DNA of 61,851 nucleotides from Pseudomonadota bacterium (GTDB lineage Bacteria > Pseudomonadota > Gammaproteobacteria > Burkholderiales > Burkholderiaceae_B). The translations under genes were made by a program, and so were the position numbers. The DNA is taken from positions 1-61,851 of the forward strand of contig JAFACG010000038.1 of NCBI GenBank assembly GCA_023425645.1, read 5' to 3'. Shown one piece after another: positions 57,938 to 61,851 of this stretch. Each line of letters starts with the position of its first letter. Position 1 is the stretch's first letter. The notes beneath the pieces were generated by a model. That model did not search any database and was not told where the DNA came from. It saw only the letters and a program-made list of their open reading frames with translations.

Positions 57938-60388
57938 TCAAGGCTGTATCAGCAACAGGGTGCTGTCCCTGCCGTTGCGGCGGATATCCTGCTGCGCGAC
58001 GTCCACCTTCTTGCACTGGAAGTCTTTATAGAGCGCCAGCTGATCCTCGTAATGCGGGCTGCGCTTGCCGTGCCTGTCCACAAAGCCGCTTTGGCCGGGA
58101 GGAACTGCATCGCAGAACTCGACTCCTCGTCCGTCGAAAACGATCCGGTTGTTCTCCGTGCCGCGATTCTGGTAACCCGTGTAGGAGAAGGTATTGCCGG
58201 GCGTGGTCTGCGGCGTGCCGGTGAAGTTCCTGTCGCTGAAGCGATGCACGGAGGTCGGCAAGGACCAGCGCGCCATGTCCGCCCCCTGCTCCCGGCGCAG
58301 ACGCGTCTGGGCATTGGCCAGCGCCTGGCGCATGACCTCTTGGGAACCGCGTTCGCCGAACATATTGAACCGCGCGGGATCCGGATGCGCCTCCAGCGCC
58401 AGGGCGCGCAGCAGCACCTTGGTGCCCATGCTCAGATTGATGGATCCCGGATTGGGCCCCTGCTGGGTGGCCAAGCCGGTCTGGCGGTACTGCGCCTGAT
58501 GCGATTGCGGCACCAGCGGCATCAGGACCAGATCGTACATTTCTTCCAGCCAGGTCTTGAAGATCACCCGGGCGGGACCTGAATTGCGGCCGTCCTGGTC
58601 GCGCTCCATGCCGTCCCAGGCCAGCAGCTCCGCCAATAGCGGCCGGGTCGGATCGCTGGCCGGCGTGCGGGCGGCCAGGCGCTCCAGATGAGGACGGAAA
58701 TAGCGCCAATTCACATCGTGGTACGAGGCGACCTTGTTGAAATCCCAGATCTCCTGCACGCTGAACCTGGGTTTTTGCTGGTACTGCGCATCCAATTCAT
58801 TGACCCGGTCGCCATACGTCCAGAAGTACGTGTCCGTATTGGTCTTGTCCGGCGCCGGCTTGTTGTTCCAGTTGATCAGATAGCCCTTGGCCGGGTTGTA
58901 GGCCTTGGGGATGGCGTCAAACCCCTTGATCCCGGCCCATTCCATGCTGCCGTCGCCCAGGGCGGGAAGGCGAATGTCCTGCCCGGCGGGCCGCCGAGGG
59001 AGAAAGGCCGGCGACACGTATCCGATATTGCCATGCTGGTCGGCATAGTACCAATTGATGGTAATGGCCATTTTGGCGGCCTGCTGCAGGAAATCATTCC
59101 AGTTGCGCGCCTTGGCCACATTCAGCCAGGCCAGCAGGGACTGCACCTCATGCCCCTCCCAGCTGCGCTTCTTGCTGTAGGCCACGCCCTTTTCCAGGTC
59201 GAACTGCATGACCGGGCCGTGCACGGTGCGCCAGACCGTCACTTCCCTATCCGCCTGTCCTTTGACCTTGATGCGTTCCGTGCGCTGCTGCATGTCGCGA
59301 TAGGCATGGTTGAACCAATACTGATCGCGTCGGACCGGATTCAGCTTTTCCTGATACATGTCGACCACGTCCTGGGGCCCGGCCGTCGCGCCCCAGGCGA
59401 TCTCGCCATTGGTGCCGAACAGGACGATGGGATAGGCGAACGGCGTATTGCCCACCACATCGAATCCGGCCCCATGCAAGCCGATGCCATAGGTGTACGC
59501 GGGGTTGTACCAGCCGAACTGCGGCCCATTGATCAGAACCGTGGCATTCTCCTGGACCCGTTCGGGGCGTGTGCTCCACAAATTGCTGGCTTTGGGCGCG
59601 AAGTCGGGGCCGCGGCCGCCCCATTGACGATCCTGCCGGGCATGCTCCTGGGCCAGGGCCTGGTCCGACACCTGGGCCAGAACCGCTCCCTGCTTCTGGG
59701 CCGATGGCCGCGCCTGGCCGGCCTGGTCCGGCACGGTCGTGGGCGCAGCCGGATCGTTGATCCAGAGCAATTCGTTGAAAATGGCCCGGCCGCGCTCGGC
59801 GCCGTGCTGTTTTTCCAGGGCCTGCAACAGCCCCAGGGAGCTGACTTCGAGGTTGATGTCGGAAAAGCGGTTCGCCATGGACCCCACCCAGATCATGACC
59901 ACGTCGAACTCGGTCAAAGGCGCAGGTTCGAAATCAAAATCGACATACTCCTTGGGAAGCAGGTCCGGATTGCGCCGCACCTTTTCCAGGTAGGCGTTGA
60001 AGCCGTCGGCGTAGCCTTTGAAGATATCCGCGTCCTCCTTGGACAAGGCGGCGATCTGCCGGCGAATGGAGTCCGGCGCGAAGTTCTGCCGAACCTGCAT
60101 GTCATACTTCACATAGGCATCCTGCGCCCCCGGTCCCAGAACTTCAGCGGTCGTGCCGACGAACGAGCGCCTGGCCATGTCGGTCTGAAAGAGCCGGTCC
60201 TGCGCAACCGCATAGCCATAGCCATAGTACAGGCCATAATTGCTGTCCGCGAATACATGCGGCACGCCGTAATGGTCCCGCAGCACTTCCACGGATTGGA
60301 CCTGGCCGCTGGCCGGTCCGCCGGCCAGCAAGGCCCCCAAAGCCAGCCCTGCCGCAAGCGTTCCTGTGCGGGTGAGTCGTGCACGCAT
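57938..60388 (-). CDS. Penicillin G acylase precursor
   Basis: 816 residues. Ntn-hydrolase that removes the phenylacetyl side chain from penicillin G and related amides; processed autocatalytically to two chains. Signal peptide of about 28 residues ending in ASG, alpha chain, spacer, and beta chain beginning with the nucleophile Ser268 in PKASNLWSTRP. NGPQFGWYNPAYTYGIGLHG, GNTPFAYPIVLFGTN, TVWRTVHGPVMQF, INWYYAD and YQNRGTENN are hallmarks of true penicillin G acylases. From memory, length and sequence closely match the Alcaligenes faecalis enzyme. ATG at 60388 with AAGGAGG; AT-rich promoter region 60389-60590. No adjacent regulator or phenylacetate genes. Confidence 0.95.
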   Translation of the reverse strand: MRARLTRTGTLAAGLALGALLAGGPASGQVQSVEVLRDHYGVPHVFADSNYGLYYGYGYAVAQDRLFQTDMARRSFVGTTAEVLGPGAQDAYVKYDMQVRQNFAPDSIRRQIAALSKEDADIFKGYADGFNAYLEKVRRNPDLLPKEYVDFDFEPAPLTEFDVVMIWVGSMANRFSDINLEVSSLGLLQALEKQHGAERGRAIFNELLWINDPAAPTTVPDQAGQARPSAQKQGAVLAQVSDQALAQEHARQDRQWGGRGPDFAPKASNLWSTRPERVQENATVLINGPQFGWYNPAYTYGIGLHGAGFDVVGNTPFAYPIVLFGTNGEIAWGATAGPQDVVDMYQEKLNPVRRDQYWFNHAYRDMQQRTERIKVKGQADREVTVWRTVHGPVMQFDLEKGVAYSKKRSWEGHEVQSLLAWLNVAKARNWNDFLQQAAKMAITINWYYADQHGNIGYVSPAFLPRRPAGQDIRLPALGDGSMEWAGIKGFDAIPKAYNPAKGYLINWNNKPAPDKTNTDTYFWTYGDRVNELDAQYQQKPRFSVQEIWDFNKVASYHDVNWRYFRPHLERLAARTPASDPTRPLLAELLAWDGMERDQDGRNSGPARVIFKTWLEEMYDLVLMPLVPQSHQAQYRQTGLATQQGPNPGSINLSMGTKVLLRALALEAHPDPARFNMFGERGSQEVMRQALANAQTRLRREQGADMARWSLPTSVHRFSDRNFTGTPQTTPGNTFSYTGYQNRGTENNRIVFDGRGVEFCDAVPPGQSGFVDRHGKRSPHYEDQLALYKDFQCKKVDVAQQDIRRNGRDSTLLLIQP

Positions 60389-60590
60389 TCCCTGCCTCCT
60401 TGTCATGATACAAAAAATTATTATTACCCTAAAATATTGAAGCAGATAACAATACGAGATCATAAATTTAAAGCAATCACTTTCGAACACAAGTCAGGGC
60501 TTGTACCTACGCGCTTCGGACCCACTGGCCCAGCCGCCTGAGGCTGCCGGCCTCCATCATGGCCGGCAGCCCCGAATCACGAGATCCGAA

Positions 60591-61721
60591 TCAGATGCGC
60601 TTGGCCTCCCGTTCATAAGACCAGGTCCCGTACACATGAGGCCGCAGCGCCAGCCCAAAACTGCGCAAGCCATCCTCAGCGTCATCCAGATGCGCGCGAG
60701 TGTCTTCATCCAGCTTGCCAAGGGAAAGCGCGGTGAGCGGGCCAGCCGGATTGACCTGCCGATCCCGAAGCAGATCCATGCTCTTTTCAACCAGCTGCCT
60801 AATGGTACTACTCGTTCGGTAAGGGAACACTTCGCAGACCTGATGGGCACCTTTCACCGCAAAACTCAAACTATGCAAGCCAGCGCAGACGGCGGACCCG
60901 TTGCCCGTACTCAAACAGAATTTCAGATGATTCATCCAATACGCCAGCCCACCCGGAGCCCGTTCAAGAAACTCCCTCTCTGACGCTATGCAAATAGCAT
61001 TCAGCTTAAAAACAGACTGCGCCTGCGAACCGTCGGCCACCTGCGACAGAGCCCGTCTGGCAGCACTCAAACCTTGGAATTGCAATGCATTCAGCAGCGC
61101 CTTGAGCTCGTCCGTGGTCAACATTCTGAAGTAGCGATCCAGCACTCTGTTGTCGGGAACCAATTGCAGCAGCGCGTGCAGACCCTGCCCATCCACGGGA
61201 TCAGCAGCCAGCAGATCGACAAGCTTCACCAGATGCTCATACACGGCAGGCTGAGCCAGACGCTGATTCACGGCCTGGGCAACGTCGTCCAGCACCCGGG
61301 ACGCCTGCATACGCAACTCGTCTTCAGCGCATGTCGAAATCCTGTCCAGAATGTTTCTGCGGGCTTTCTCGTTGCTCAAGACGCCACGGCGCAGGGCAAT
61401 GAGATCGAATTCTTTCAATTCGTCCAGATAAGTGTCCAGGCAGTACTTCGCTCCCTTCAGCGAGTACAAACTGCCCTCCGGTGGCAGTTTCAGCTCTGTC
61501 AATGCGCGGGCGATCTTGTAGTCGTCCACGGCATCGGAGAACGGGATTGTCCTGTCCAGGTTGGCCGTCAGGAGGCCCAGCAAGTTGCCGATGCGCCAGC
61601 TGGTGATGCGGACATCAAACAATGCCTCGCGCCATGTCTGCTCCTTCGAAGGGCTGACGATGGCGTGAGAGGTCGCATGGATGCGTTTATCGAACCACGA
61701 ACGTTGGACATCGAACAGCAA
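60591..61721 (-). CDS. Hypothetical protein, probably truncated at its N-terminus
   Basis: 376-codon frame starting at a TTG without a clear SD. Predicted mostly helical, no membrane segment, signal peptide or recognised domain; repeated Leu/Ala-rich helices (for example AVYEHLVKLVDLLAADPVDG and DELKALLNALQFQG). Composition is lower in G+C than the core genes around it. The frame enters directly from the IS-like sequence at about 61731, so the original start may have been lost. Whether any product is made is uncertain. Confidence 0.5.
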   Translation of the reverse strand: MLFDVQRSWFDKRIHATSHAIVSPSKEQTWREALFDVRITSWRIGNLLGLLTANLDRTIPFSDAVDDYKIARALTELKLPPEGSLYSLKGAKYCLDTYLDELKEFDLIALRRGVLSNEKARRNILDRISTCAEDELRMQASRVLDDVAQAVNQRLAQPAVYEHLVKLVDLLAADPVDGQGLHALLQLVPDNRVLDRYFRMLTTDELKALLNALQFQGLSAARRALSQVADGSQAQSVFKLNAICIASEREFLERAPGGLAYWMNHLKFCLSTGNGSAVCAGLHSLSFAVKGAHQVCEVFPYRTSSTIRQLVEKSMDLLRDRQVNPAGPLTALSLGKLDEDTRAHLDDAEDGLRSFGLALRPHVYGTWSYEREAKRI

Positions 61722-61730
61722 AATACTAAA

Positions 61731-61851
61731 GTGGACCCATTAGTCAAGACACTCAGCCGGTTAGTTTAAGCTGTGTCCATTTCCACTTCAGCAGCTGCCC
61801 GGCGCTGCCCCGTACTGCCGACCTTCTTTTGTCCTCGCTCCGCGTCGCCGA
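61731..61851. mobile_element. Possible end of an insertion sequence
   Basis: From about 61731 the sequence begins TGGACCCATTAGTCAAGACA, which looks like the terminal repeat of an IS, with stop codons of three minus-strand frames clustered at 61740-61800. One minus-strand frame closing at 61766 reads QKKVGSTGQRRAAAEVEMDTA and could be a transposase or helper-protein C-terminus entering from beyond the window edge. The family is not identified. Confidence 0.35.

Overview
The window reads as a piece of chromosome from a high-GC betaproteobacterium of the order Burkholderiales, most likely the family Alcaligenaceae (the Bordetella, Achromobacter and Alcaligenes group). This is an inference from gene content recalled from memory: a homodimeric pyruvate dehydrogenase operon whose E3 carries its own lipoyl domain, an xth-gmk-rpoZ-spoT block, and a penicillin G acylase of 816 residues that closely resembles the Alcaligenes faecalis enzyme. 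No replication origin, rRNA, prophage or CRISPR array was seen. One tRNA gene (Cys) is present. The extreme right edge looks like the end of an insertion sequence.

Layout. 1-4721 (minus): pyruvate dehydrogenase operon aceE-aceF-lpd, with lpd cut by the window edge. 4983-10925 (plus): a PAS sensor kinase and FixJ-type regulator diverging from aceE, tightly followed by folD, prlC and a Sco copper chaperone. 10975-12946: a dihydrolipoamide-dehydrogenase-like flavoprotein diverging from a CueR-type copper regulator. 12995-18614: a minus-strand catabolic cluster (NCS2 permease, TIM-barrel protein, Rieske oxygenase, ferredoxin reductase) with a divergent LysR regulator. Both the oxygenase and its reductase are broken in this sequence. 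18672-19037: a small AT-richer orphan gene between terminators. 19113-20553: nitroreductase and pdxJ. 20661-26586: a complete RND efflux operon. 26892-29718: an ABC importer of the TrpXYZ type. 29814-33480: a spermidine-synthase-like gene, a thiolase, a universal stress protein and a PEP-mutase-family protein. 33569-37139: a tiny unlisted ORF, then LysR, class II aldolase and MHS transporter. 37188-40217: an Orn/Lys/Arg decarboxylase, tRNA-Cys and a VOC protein.

40498-44840: xth, an uncharacterised gene, gmk, rpoZ and spoT, which link nucleotide metabolism to the stringent response. 45018-48975 (minus): azlCD, an M23 peptidase and ppiD. 49204-53456: ugpQ, rlmJ, rluF, ubiC and an MFS carrier. 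53522-57632: an aldo/keto reductase, PII protein, MscS-type channel and argH. 57711-57911: a decayed ABC-F ATPase tail. 57938-61851: penicillin G acylase, a hypothetical gene that seems cut at its 5' end, and the IS-like edge.

Most of the window is ordinary core genome. The parts most worth a second look are the doubly inactivated Rieske operon with its ten-base C tract, the two-component system facing the pyruvate dehydrogenase operon, the dual-fold hairpin inside the ABC operon, and the penicillin acylase, ABC-F remnant and truncated-gene neighbourhood at the right end.
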